A DNA stretch of 9,225 bases from NCBI GenBank assembly GCA_049656905.1, contig JBASMO010000245.1, forward strand, positions 1-9,225. Direction: 5' to 3'. Both the position numbers and the translations under genes were made by a program. The notes beneath the pieces are model-generated. The model made no database searches, was not told where the DNA came from, and saw nothing but the letters and a program-made list of their open reading frames with translations. How positions within the stretch are numbered: the stretch's first letter is position 1; the number at the start of each line of letters is the position of its first letter. Of the stretch, positions 1-6,078 are shown in pieces. The stretch comes from DTU018 sp003444615 (lineage in GTDB: Bacteria > Bacillota > Syntrophomonadia > Syntrophomonadales > Syntrophomonadaceae).

Positions 1-602
1 TTTTTATCTGTGACATTAGGATCGTTTTCAAATTCACCGGTTGGTTCTACTATATAAACGCGTTCTCTTCCTTCTCCTTTTGCTAATGCCGCTGCAAGAA
101 CTGCCCCATTGATATTAGCAGTAAAATAAATGTGATTTATTTGAAGTTCAGGATTATAGTTGGAAATTCCACCCGCTGTCAGCAGATCGCCAACCTTTAA
201 ATCAGCCTTCGTCCCATGATAAAACGGCCCTTTGTCAGAAGGAGCACCTTTATATAGTTTAGATAATTCATAATTCTTTTTTGCATTAACAGGGTCACTC
301 AACTCTTCATAGCATTTGGCAATGTTTTCATATAAAGTTGAATAGGCACTCTTTACATTTTCATCATTTATATTTAGCGCATACTGTATAGATGTTTCCA
401 TCCACTTCAATTTGTCTATAATACTCTTTTGCTGCCGAGCCAAATGATAAGCTGCAATAAATTTTTCATAGTCATCCGCTGCTTTGTTCCATGCTTCATG
501 AAACATCGTGCTTGCTTTATCTACATCGCCACTATCTTCAAAACCCATCCCCATCATACAGAGTTTAATAACATTGTTATTGGGATCAAATTTTATACTC
601 AT
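1..602 (-). CDS. arr: TPR-like domain fused to rifampin ADP-ribosyltransferase (Arr), partial at the 3' end
   Basis: The first 200 residues are visible; the C-terminus lies outside the window. Residues from about 125 match the Arr family, which transfers ADP-ribose from NAD+ to rifamycins and inactivates them in the cytoplasm. Seen motifs are GPFYHGTKADLKVGDLL (125-141), NHIYFTA (156-162), YIVEPTG (183-189) and FENDPNVTDK (191-200). H129, Y159 and D194 have the spacing (30 and 65 residues) of the H19-Y49-D84 set of Mycobacterium smegmatis Arr. Residues 1-120 are all helical and fit about three TPR-like repeats (for example GFEDSGDVDKASTMFHEAW and YENIAKCYEELSDPVNAKKN). Typical Arr proteins are only about 140 residues and lack this part. 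The ATG at 602 follows a GGGGG ribosome binding site. Whether this copy gives rifampin resistance or modifies another target cannot be told from sequence. The Arr assignment is strong; the TPR assignment is from helix pattern only. Confidence 0.9.
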   Translation of the reverse strand, partial: MSIKFDPNNNVIKLCMMGMGFEDSGDVDKASTMFHEAWNKAADDYEKFIAAYHLARQQKSIIDKLKWMETSIQYALNINDENVKSAYSTLYENIAKCYEELSDPVNAKKNYELSKLYKGAPSDKGPFYHGTKADLKVGDLLTAGGISNYNPELQINHIYFTANINGAVLAAALAKGEGRERVYIVEPTGEFENDPNVTDK

Positions 603-643
603 CTTATCTTGCCCCCAAATTATCAATTAAGACCTGCAAGCAT

Positions 644-673
644 ATTATAGGAGTATGCTCCCAAAACAAACAG
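644..673 (-). promoter_or_regulatory. Putative promoter of the arr-like gene
   Basis: On the minus strand a perfect TATAAT (649-644) lies about 40 bases before the start codon. The -35 region 17-18 bases upstream (TGTTTG or CTGTTT) is a weak match. A small inverted repeat GGAG-TATG-CTCC (650-661) sits in the spacer and could be an operator, but a 4-bp stem may be chance. Confidence 0.4.
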
Positions 674-784
674 TCTATAATATACATTTTTAATAATTTA
701 TAATTAAGGTGGGATGGGAGCTTTATCCTCAACCTCATGCCTTATTTAATCTGAGAACTCAACCACTCTTTTTACTATACCTAA

Positions 785-806
785 TAAAAAACCGCATTTC
801 TGCGGT
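785..806 (-). terminator. Rho-independent terminator, minus strand, with no gene before it
   Basis: Read on the minus strand, a 6-bp stem (ACCGCA / TGCGGT) closes a GAAA tetraloop and is followed directly by a run of T (790-786). This is the form of an intrinsic terminator. No intact gene lies upstream on that strand: fdhD is on the other strand. It may insulate arr from antisense transcription or be the relic of a lost gene. Confidence 0.55.
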
Positions 807-849
807 GCCTTCTGATATAAAAAATGCCACTATTCTTGCCACCCACCTA

Positions 850-956
850 TTTGCAGGATAACCGGTTACCCTCTGTACATGGTTCGCAAAGCTTAAATGA
901 CACAAGATTACCGTCCCCTTGTGTTCATGTGTTTGCAGGAAAACCGCCCCCTTCCT
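850..956. repeat. Cluster of REP-like short inverted repeats
   Basis: Three small inverted repeats lie within about 100 bases and share an ACCGnyyCC-like core. The first (855-872) is AGGATAACCGGTTACCCT, an 18-bp near-palindrome. The second (900-924) has arms ACACAAG/CTTGTGT. The third (937-956) has arms AGGAA/TTCCT. The first and third also start with a common 15-base direct repeat, TTTGCAGGATAACCG (850-864) and TTTGCAGGAAAACCG (932-946), with one mismatch. The pattern resembles the REP-type elements spread through many Firmicutes genomes, which are mobilised in trans by REP-associated tyrosine transposases. The element-family assignment is from memory of the motif, not from a search. Confidence 0.55.
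900..924. repeat. REP-like element with ACACAAG/CTTGTGT arms
   Basis: Perfect 7-bp arms (900-906 and 918-924) flank an 11-base spacer with the sequence ATTACCGTCCC. The combination of ACACAAG arms with a CCGTCCCC centre is the most recognisable member of this repeat cluster and is commonly seen as a dispersed intergenic repeat in Clostridia. Confidence 0.55.
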
Positions 957-960
957 ATAC

Positions 961-990
961 TTGACAATTCCTATAACTTTAGTGTATATT
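961..990 (+). promoter_or_regulatory. Sigma-A-type promoter of the fdhD-nadA-isc operon
   Basis: A perfect TTGACA (961-966) is followed after 18 bases by TATATT (985-990), with TG just before the -10 box. It starts five bases after the last REP-like repeat and about 40 bases before the fdhD start codon. No other clear promoter was seen before iscR or iscS, so it may drive all five genes. Confidence 0.65.
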
Positions 991-1030
991 GGCCACGTAA
1001 ACTGCCCCATTAATAAGGGAGACTAAATAA

Positions 1031-1822
1031 ATGACGGAACTGAAAATTTGTAAACAGCGCGAGGTTACTGTATATAACGACGGTCTAGCCGAAACCAGGC
1101 AGGTGCCAGTGGTAGAGGAAAAGCCGCTTACCATTTTCTTAAACCAAAGTGAGCTGGCCACTATAGTGTGTTCTCCTCATGGACTAAGAGAACTGGGCGT
1201 CGGTTTTTTGGTGACGGAAGGGTTCATTCAAAAGCCCTCTGATATATTAAGGATTTCCCTGCGCGAGGAACAGGGACTTCTATGGATAGAGACCAGCAAC
1301 CCGGTACCCCAGACCAGATCTTTCCTGCGCCGCCATATTGCCAGCTGCTGCGGCAAAAGCCGTGCGGGACTGTACTTTATTAATGATGCCCGCCAGCTTA
1401 AACCAATTGAAGCTGACTTACAGGTGGATGCCCAGTATTTGCTAAATACCATCAATGCCTTGGAAGAACGGTCTGTAACGTTTCGGCTGACTGGAGGAGT
1501 ACACAATGCCGCCCTGGCTGATGGAGATGAAATCCTGTGCATGTTCGAAGACATTGGTCGCCATAATGCGGTTGATAAAGTAATTGGCTATGCTTTTGGG
1601 CATGAAATTGATCCCCATGATAAATGTCTCATTTTAAGCGGCCGGGTTGCTTCGGAGATAGTGATTAAAACAGTTCGCGCCGGTTTTCCCTTAATTTTAT
1701 CCCGTTCAGCCCCAACTGAGCTGGCGGTGGAGCTGGCTGAAGATTTCAATATAACGGTGGTAGGTTTTGCGCGCGGCCAAAGATTCACTGTCTATAGCCA
1801 CGTGGAACGAGTTAAATTCTAA
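1031..1822 (+). CDS. fdhD: Formate dehydrogenase accessory sulfurtransferase FdhD
   Basis: 263 residues, normal for the family. FdhD takes persulfide sulfur from the cysteine desulfurase IscS and passes it to the molybdenum or tungsten bis-MGD cofactor of formate dehydrogenase, which is inactive without this sulfuration. Family motifs are TGGVHNAAL (154-162), EDIGRHNAVDKVIG (173-186), SGRVASEIVIKTVRAGFP (203-220) and GFARGQRFTVYS (245-256). The cysteine loop reads HIASCCGKSR, with two adjacent cysteines (106 and 107) instead of the CxxC of E. coli FdhD. The ATG at 1031 has an AAGGGAG ribosome binding site (1015-1021). It is the first gene of an operon that also carries iscS, its presumed sulfur donor. 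No formate dehydrogenase gene is in the window, so its client is encoded elsewhere. Confidence 0.95.
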   Translation: MTELKICKQREVTVYNDGLAETRQVPVVEEKPLTIFLNQSELATIVCSPHGLRELGVGFLVTEGFIQKPSDILRISLREEQGLLWIETSNPVPQTRSFLRRHIASCCGKSRAGLYFINDARQLKPIEADLQVDAQYLLNTINALEERSVTFRLTGGVHNAALADGDEILCMFEDIGRHNAVDKVIGYAFGHEIDPHDKCLILSGRVASEIVIKTVRAGFPLILSRSAPTELAVELAEDFNITVVGFARGQRFTVYSHVERVKF

Positions 1823-1836
1823 AGGAGAGTAATAAT

Positions 1837-2760
1837 ATGAATACCTCAAATGACATGCTGACAGCGGATAGAATACTGGAGTTGAAAAAAGAAAAGTCCG
1901 TCTATATTATTGCCCATTATTACCAGCGTCCGGAAGTCCAGGACATTGCTGATTTTGTCGGTGATTCCTATGCCATGGCGGTGGCGGCTAAAAATTCCCC
2001 ACTGGACACCATCCTGGTGGCTGGAGTCGATTTCATGGCGGAATCAGCCGCTATATTATGTCCCGGCAAAACCGTATTAACTCCAGAACCGTCTGCTACC
2101 TGCCCAATGGCTGACAGTGTTGACATCCAGCACGTACTGGAGTATAAAGAGCGATACCCAGACAGCCTAGTGGTCAGCTATGTAAACACCCCGGCAGCTA
2201 TCAAGGCAGTTTCCGATATATGCGTGACCTCATCCAATGCTGCCAAGATCATAGCCAAGCTGCCGCAGGATGCTAGAATACTCTTTATACCCGATGAAAA
2301 TTTAGGTAAATATATAGCCAGTAAATTAAACCGGTCACTGGACCTTTACCCTTCCTGCTGCCCTATCCACGCCGCGGTTACAGCTGATGATATCAAAGAG
2401 CAGAAGCAGCACTACCCCGGTGCCGAGGTACTGGTTCATCCCGAATGTTCCCCGGAAGTTGTTGCCCTAGCCGACTTTGTGGGCAGTACCGCCGGCATAT
2501 TGGATTATGCTGCCCGTTCAGGTAAGAAACAGCTTATCATCGTTACTGAATGTGGGATAATGCATTCTATAAATAAGGTGAGCCCCGGTAAGGAACTGAT
2601 ACTGGCTCACTCAGAGCTCATTTGCCCTAATATGAAAAGTATTACCCTGGATAAGATTCTTTACTCCTTGGAGAACCGGGAGACAGTGGTGTCAGTTCCG
2701 GAACCAATTCGTTCCCAAGCTGTGACGGCCCTGGAAAAAATGATTGCCTATGCTTCATAG
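1837..2760 (+). CDS. nadA: Quinolinate synthase NadA
   Basis: 307 residues, the length of the short NadA form. NadA condenses iminoaspartate with dihydroxyacetone phosphate to quinolinate in de novo NAD synthesis and needs an oxygen-sensitive [4Fe-4S] cluster. Motifs are AHYYQRPEVQDIADFVGDS (26-44), SATCPMADS (86-94), SYVNTPAAIKA (114-124), TSSNA (131-135), HPECSPEV (201-208), VGSTAGI (215-221) and TECGIMH (237-243). By alignment with the Thermotoga enzyme (C81, C168, C254), the cluster ligands should be C89, C175 (in CCPIH) and C263 (in CPNMK). It starts 14 bases after fdhD behind AAAGGAGAG. nadB and nadC, its usual partners, are absent here; instead it sits next to the Fe-S assembly genes that would mature it. 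Confidence 0.96.
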   Translation: MNTSNDMLTADRILELKKEKSVYIIAHYYQRPEVQDIADFVGDSYAMAVAAKNSPLDTILVAGVDFMAESAAILCPGKTVLTPEPSATCPMADSVDIQHVLEYKERYPDSLVVSYVNTPAAIKAVSDICVTSSNAAKIIAKLPQDARILFIPDENLGKYIASKLNRSLDLYPSCCPIHAAVTADDIKEQKQHYPGAEVLVHPECSPEVVALADFVGSTAGILDYAARSGKKQLIIVTECGIMHSINKVSPGKELILAHSELICPNMKSITLDKILYSLENRETVVSVPEPIRSQAVTALEKMIAYAS

Positions 2761-2795
2761 ACTAAGTTGCGCCGGAAGGGGCAAAACATTACCTG

Positions 2796-2811
2796 AGGAG
2801 GAGTGGTCATG
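2796..2811 (+). promoter_or_regulatory. Ribosome binding site deciding the iscR start
   Basis: AGGAGG (2796-2801) is 7 bases from the ATG at 2809. An in-frame GTG at 2803 is only one base away from the same site, so it is too close to be used. The ATG start also gives the usual Rrf2 N-terminus MKLSTRGRYG. Confidence 0.8.
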
Positions 2812-3258
2812 AAATTATCAACTCGAGGAAGATACGGATTAAGAGCCATGATTGATATGGCTATAAGTGAAGAACAATCACCAATAGCAACCCATACCAT
2901 AGCTGAACGAGAAGGCTTATCCGAACGGTACTTAGAACAGCTAATGGTTCCCCTGAAAAGATCTGGCCTGGTTAAGAGCGTGCGGGGCTCCCAGGGAGGA
3001 TATGTATTGGCTAGACGTCCGGAGGATATTACTGCCGGGGATATTATCAGAGCCCTGGAAGGACCCATTGCACCGGTGGAATGTGTGAGTGAAGTCAATC
3101 CTGAGGAATGTGGCAGATCCGACTACTGTGTTACCCGCATATTATGGAGCAAGATAAGGGACTCCATCGCTGAAGTTCTGGATTCCTACACCCTGGCTGA
3201 CCTAGCCCGGGAAGCACACCGGTGCCGAGAGGGCAAATGTTCGATTAATGAAGCTTAG
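2809..3258 (+). CDS. iscR: Rrf2-family transcriptional regulator, IscR-type (Fe-S sensing)
   Basis: 149 residues from the ATG at 2809. The N-terminal winged helix-turn-helix is typical: MKLSTRGRYGLRA (1-13), LSERYLEQL (37-45) and the wing VRGSQGGYVLAR (58-69). E43, which tunes DNA recognition in E. coli IscR, is kept. C92, C101 and C107 lie where IscR binds its [2Fe-2S] cluster (C92, C98 and C104 in E. coli), but the first gap is 8 residues instead of 5. Two further cysteines, C139 and C144, are in the tail (HRCREGKC). It lies 48 bases after nadA and 39 before iscS, so autoregulation of the isc genes is the natural inference. Parts of the protein (EGPIAPVE, EVLDSYTLADLA) are close to CymR, the cysteine-metabolism repressor of Bacillus, which lacks the cysteines. 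The cysteine triad favours IscR. Confidence 0.88.
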   Translation: MKLSTRGRYGLRAMIDMAISEEQSPIATHTIAEREGLSERYLEQLMVPLKRSGLVKSVRGSQGGYVLARRPEDITAGDIIRALEGPIAPVECVSEVNPEECGRSDYCVTRILWSKIRDSIAEVLDSYTLADLAREAHRCREGKCSINEA

Positions 3259-3297
3259 ATATTCGAAACCAGCCAACCTAAACAGGAGGTATATGTT

Positions 3298-4455
3298 TTG
3301 AAATCAATATATTTGGATCACAGTGCGACCACCCCCCTCGATCCCGAGGTTTTGGAAGCTATGATGCCCTATTTTACGGATATTTATGGCAATTCCTCCA
3401 GCGTTCATTCCCAGGGCCAGCAAGCAGCCCGGGCGTTGGAAGAAGCCCGGGAAAAGGTGGCAGCCCTGCTGGGGGCAAAACCTACGGAGCTCATTTTTAC
3501 CAGCGGCGGAACTGAAGCAAATAACCAGGCCATCATTACTTATATGTTAAACAACCGCGGTAAGGGCAATCATATCATTACTTCAGCGGTTGAACATCAT
3601 GCCGTACTGCATACCTGCCAGTTCCTGGCTAAGCAGGGTTTTGAACTGACTGTCCTGCCGGTGAACTCCTATGGAGAGGTGGAGCCGGATACTATCCGGG
3701 AGGCGCTCCGTCCTGACACTGCTTTGGTTTCCATCATGCACGCCAACAACGAGATAGGCACCATTGAGCCCATTAAAGAGCTGGCTGCTATTGCTCATGA
3801 AGCCGGGGCGGTTTTCCATACCGATGCGGTGCAAACGGCGGGCAAAATACCGGTAAACGTCAATGACTTGGGGGTTGACCTTCTTTCTGCATCCAGCCAT
3901 AAGCTTTATGGCCCTAAGGGAATCGGCTGTTTATATGTTAGAAAGGGTATCCGCATCGGCAGTTTACTCCATGGCGGCGGGCATGAACGCAACCTAAGGG
4001 CTGGAACTGTCAATGTTCCGGGAGCAGTTGGCTTTGGCAAAGCTGCCGAACTGGCCATGCAGAGACTGTGCAGTCAGGAAGCTCCTTTAGCTGATCTGGC
4101 CAAACGCCTGATTGACGGGCTCCTGGCAACTATTCCTAACACCAGACTAACCGGCCACCCAGAAAGAAGATTGCCCGGCAGTGTAAGTGTATGTTTTGAT
4201 TATGTGGAGGGAGAGTCAATACTGTTGATGCTAGACCACTACGGCATCATGGCCTCCAGCGGGTCCGCCTGTACCTCAGATTCCCTGGATCCTTCCCATG
4301 TTCTGCTGGCCATAGGGTTACCTCATGAAACAGCTCATGGCTCGTTACGTATGACCATGGGTAAAGACAATACCCAGGAAGACGTGGATTATGTCCTGCA
4401 GGTTTTACCGCCGATTATTCATAATCTAAGAGCCATGTCCCCCCTGGGACGCTAA
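3298..4455 (+). CDS. iscS: Cysteine desulfurase IscS/NifS
   Basis: 385 residues. This PLP enzyme converts cysteine to alanine and holds the released sulfur as a cysteine persulfide for IscU, FdhD and other acceptors. Seen are YLDHSATTPLDP (5-16), TSGGTEANN (68-76), the substrate-pocket HANNEIGTIEP (148-158), HTDAVQTAGK (174-183), SSHKLYGPKGIG with PLP lysine K202 (199-210), RAGTVNVPG (234-242) and the active-site loop SSGSACTSDSLDPSHVL with C325 (320-336). The long loop marks it as group I. The start is TTG at 3298: AGGAGGT (3284-3290) is 7 bases upstream and the N-terminus fits the family, while the nearby ATG at 3293 is out of frame. The gene ends 14 bases before iscU. Confidence 0.96.
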   Translation: MKSIYLDHSATTPLDPEVLEAMMPYFTDIYGNSSSVHSQGQQAARALEEAREKVAALLGAKPTELIFTSGGTEANNQAIITYMLNNRGKGNHIITSAVEHHAVLHTCQFLAKQGFELTVLPVNSYGEVEPDTIREALRPDTALVSIMHANNEIGTIEPIKELAAIAHEAGAVFHTDAVQTAGKIPVNVNDLGVDLLSASSHKLYGPKGIGCLYVRKGIRIGSLLHGGGHERNLRAGTVNVPGAVGFGKAAELAMQRLCSQEAPLADLAKRLIDGLLATIPNTRLTGHPERRLPGSVSVCFDYVEGESILLMLDHYGIMASSGSACTSDSLDPSHVLLAIGLPHETAHGSLRMTMGKDNTQEDVDYVLQVLPPIIHNLRAMSPLGR

Positions 4456-4469
4456 AGGAGGATGCGAAA

Positions 4470-4928
4470 ATGATGTACTCGCAAAAAGTAATGGACCATT
4501 TCATGAATCCGCGCAATGTGGGCGAGCTTAGAAACCCTAGTGGAATTGGCGAAGTCGGCAATGCGGCCTGCGGCGATATTATGCATATCGAGATCCAGGT
4601 TAAGGATAACATAATAGAGGATATTAAGTTCCGCACCTTCGGGTGTGCGGCAGCCATTGCCACCAGCAGCATGGTAACGGAAATGGTTAAGGGCAAAACC
4701 CTGGAGGAAGCCGAGGCGATTACCAATAAGACCGTAGCCGAAGCCCTGGATGGCCTGCCGCCCATCAAAATGCACTGTTCCAACCTGGCCGCCGATGCTC
4801 TTCATGAAGCTATTAAGAACTATCGCCAGGGCGGTAACTCTTCGGCCAGCATTGTCAAAGGATGCTGCTCCCATGATACCGACCCTACCTGCGGAAAAAA
4901 CCGGGAGACCCAGTTAGGAGAAAGTTAA
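4470..4928 (+). CDS. iscU: Fe-S cluster assembly scaffold IscU
   Basis: 152 residues. IscU receives sulfur from IscS and assembles [2Fe-2S] and [4Fe-4S] clusters for transfer to apoproteins. Motifs are MDHFMNPRNVGEL (8-20), ACGD (33-36), FGCAAAIATSS (57-67), LPPIK (96-100) and MHCSNLAADA (101-110). Cluster ligands are C34, C59 and C103, with D36 as the conserved aspartate. The LPPIK motif, recognised by HscA in Proteobacteria, is kept although no hscA or hscB is nearby. The last 30 or so residues go beyond the E. coli protein (128 residues) and contain C132, C133 and C141. The start at 4470 lies 8 bases after AAAGGAGG; the next codon is also ATG. It is the last gene of the operon. No clear terminator follows, and mnmA, which often comes next in Clostridia, is absent. 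Confidence 0.95.
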   Translation: MMYSQKVMDHFMNPRNVGELRNPSGIGEVGNAACGDIMHIEIQVKDNIIEDIKFRTFGCAAAIATSSMVTEMVKGKTLEEAEAITNKTVAEALDGLPPIKMHCSNLAADALHEAIKNYRQGGNSSASIVKGCCSHDTDPTCGKNRETQLGES

Positions 4929-5009
4929 TCAAAGACCTGTGAGCCCTATTATACACGGTTCTTGCCAAATTCCTGAGGTGAGCTCCCAGGCTAGAGTGCT
5001 GAATTCTTG
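4929..5009. other. Short convergent intergenic region
   Basis: This stretch separates the ends of the isc operon and the metY-cysK-metA remnant operon, which point at each other. I saw no hairpin followed by a T run on either strand, so no intrinsic terminator can be named for either operon. Confidence 0.5.
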
Positions 5010-5075
5010 TTATTTGAGTTCATCCAAATCGTAAGGAGTCCTGGCTGGCAGTTTATCAGGTATTTTTACCGGCAT
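5010..5075 (-). pseudogene. metA: Internally deleted metA (homoserine O-acyltransferase) remnant, 21 codons
   Basis: On the minus strand an AGGAGG (5089-5084) precedes an ATG at 5075 by 8 bases, and the frame ends at TAA (5012-5010). The first 12 residues, MPVKIPDKLPAR, are the standard N-terminus of MetA (B. subtilis MPINIPTHLPAK, E. coli MPIRVPDELPA). The last nine, TPYDLDELK, match the MetA C-terminus (E. coli ...YQITPYDLRHMN, B. subtilis ...YQETPYEWD). About 280 codons between them are missing and the join is in frame. All catalytic residues are lost, so no acyltransferase is made. MetA acylates homoserine and supplies MetY, which lies two genes upstream; the remnant begins 24 bases after cysK, as a third operon gene would. 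The family recall is mine, not from a search, but both halves fit. Confidence 0.8.
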
Positions 5076-5099
5076 TATTCCCGCCTCCTCTCAGCAAGC

Positions 5100-6035
5100 T
5101 TACCCTTCCTGAAATAACGGGGTGGATAGGTATCTTTCCCCGGTATCAGGAAGTAAAACAACCATTGTTTTGCCCTTATTCTGAGGGCGCCTGGCTACCT
5201 GGGTGGCTGCCCAAACCGCTGCCCCCGACGATATTCCCACCAGCAATCCCTCGTGTTTGGCAAGGCGGCGGGCTGTTTCAAAGGCGTCTTCATTTTTCAC
5301 CATATATATCTCATCAATAACCTCCCGGTTAAGAATTGCGGGAACAAAACCAGCCCCTATCCCCTGAATCTTATGCATTCCCGGCTGTCCGCCCGATAAT
5401 ACGGGAGAATCAAAGGGCTCAACGGCTATGATCTCAATGCCGGGCTTTTTCGATTTTAGCAGTTCCCCTACCCCAGTCACTGTTCCCCCGGTGCCTACTC
5501 CTGCCACAAATATGTCAACCGCACCCCCGGTATCCTGCCAGATTTCAATTCCAGTGGTACTCCGGTGGATAGCCGGATTAGCAGGGTTTTCAAACTGCTG
5601 GGGTATAAATGAGTTAGGGATTTCTGCAGCCAGTTCCAAAGCCTTTTCCACGGCTCCTCCCATGCCCTTTTCGCCAGGAGTCAGAACTAACTCAGCTCCC
5701 AGGGCCTTTAACAAACTTCTTCTTTCCACACTCATGGTTTCCGGCATGGTCAAAACCAGCCGGTACCCTCTGGAAGCGCAGACCATGGCCAGGGCAATAC
5801 CGGTATTACCGCTAGTGGGCTCAATAATCACCGATTCCGCATTTATCAAGCCTTTTTCTTCAGCGTCCTGAATCATTGCGTAGCCAATCCGGTCTTTAAC
5901 GCTGCCGGCGGGATTGAAATACTCCAACTTGGCTATAAGGCGCACCTCCAGGTTATTAGCCCGGCTGTAATTAGCCAGTTCTAATAGAGGGGTACCTCCT
6001 ATTAAGTCGGTTATATTCTGGGCGATTTTACTCAT
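5100..6035 (-). CDS. cysK: Cysteine synthase (O-acetylserine sulfhydrylase) CysK
   Basis: 311 residues, full length. This PLP enzyme makes cysteine from O-acetylserine and sulfide. Seen are IGGTPLLEL (12-20), NPAGSVKDR with PLP lysine K47 (41-49), PTSGNTG for substrate carboxylate binding (73-79), the phosphate loop GTGGT (181-185), HKIQGIGAGF (221-230), GISSGAA (267-273) and LLPDTGERYLST (294-305). The conserved QGIGAGF stretch and C-terminal DTGERYLST favour CysK over cystathionine beta-synthase. AGGAGG (6048-6043) is 7 bases before the ATG. It lies 43 bases after metY and before the metA remnant, in one sulfur assimilation operon. Its product is the substrate of IscS, encoded by the convergent operon. 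No cysE (serine acetyltransferase) is in the window. Confidence 0.96.
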   Translation of the reverse strand: MSKIAQNITDLIGGTPLLELANYSRANNLEVRLIAKLEYFNPAGSVKDRIGYAMIQDAEEKGLINAESVIIEPTSGNTGIALAMVCASRGYRLVLTMPETMSVERRSLLKALGAELVLTPGEKGMGGAVEKALELAAEIPNSFIPQQFENPANPAIHRSTTGIEIWQDTGGAVDIFVAGVGTGGTVTGVGELLKSKKPGIEIIAVEPFDSPVLSGGQPGMHKIQGIGAGFVPAILNREVIDEIYMVKNEDAFETARRLAKHEGLLVGISSGAAVWAATQVARRPQNKGKTMVVLLPDTGERYLSTPLFQEG

Positions 6036-6078
6036 CTGTTTTCCTCCTATCGAGTTTGGCCTTTAACTTTAACATAAC

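Larger units (their letters stand above)
603..1030. other. Intergenic region between divergent arr and fdhD
   Basis: There is no convincing gene in these 428 bases. From left to right they hold the arr ribosome binding site and promoter, a plain AT-rich stretch (about 674-784) in which I see nothing, a minus-strand terminator, a cluster of short inverted repeats (850-956), and the fdhD promoter and ribosome binding site. An 83-codon open frame on the minus strand (1010-759) covers the repeats and the fdhD promoter. It resembles no family I know and is probably not coding. Confidence 0.7.

Noticed and set aside
429..650. 73-codon plus-strand frame
   Set aside because: It lies opposite the arr-like coding sequence, which has clear family motifs.
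759..1010. 83-codon minus-strand frame before fdhD
   Set aside because: It covers the REP-like repeats, a terminator hairpin and the fdhD promoter, resembles no family I know, and is most simply a chance frame.
2748..3098. 116-codon minus-strand frame
   Set aside because: It is the antisense shadow of the Rrf2 regulator gene and has no family resemblance.
4415..4874. Two minus-strand frames of 122 and 140 codons
   Set aside because: Both are antisense to iscU, whose ligands and motifs are unmistakable.
4944..4960. Minus-strand TATAAT (4953-4948) as a promoter
   Set aside because: No -35 element is present at a proper distance and no minus-strand gene follows; the convergent iscU lies there.
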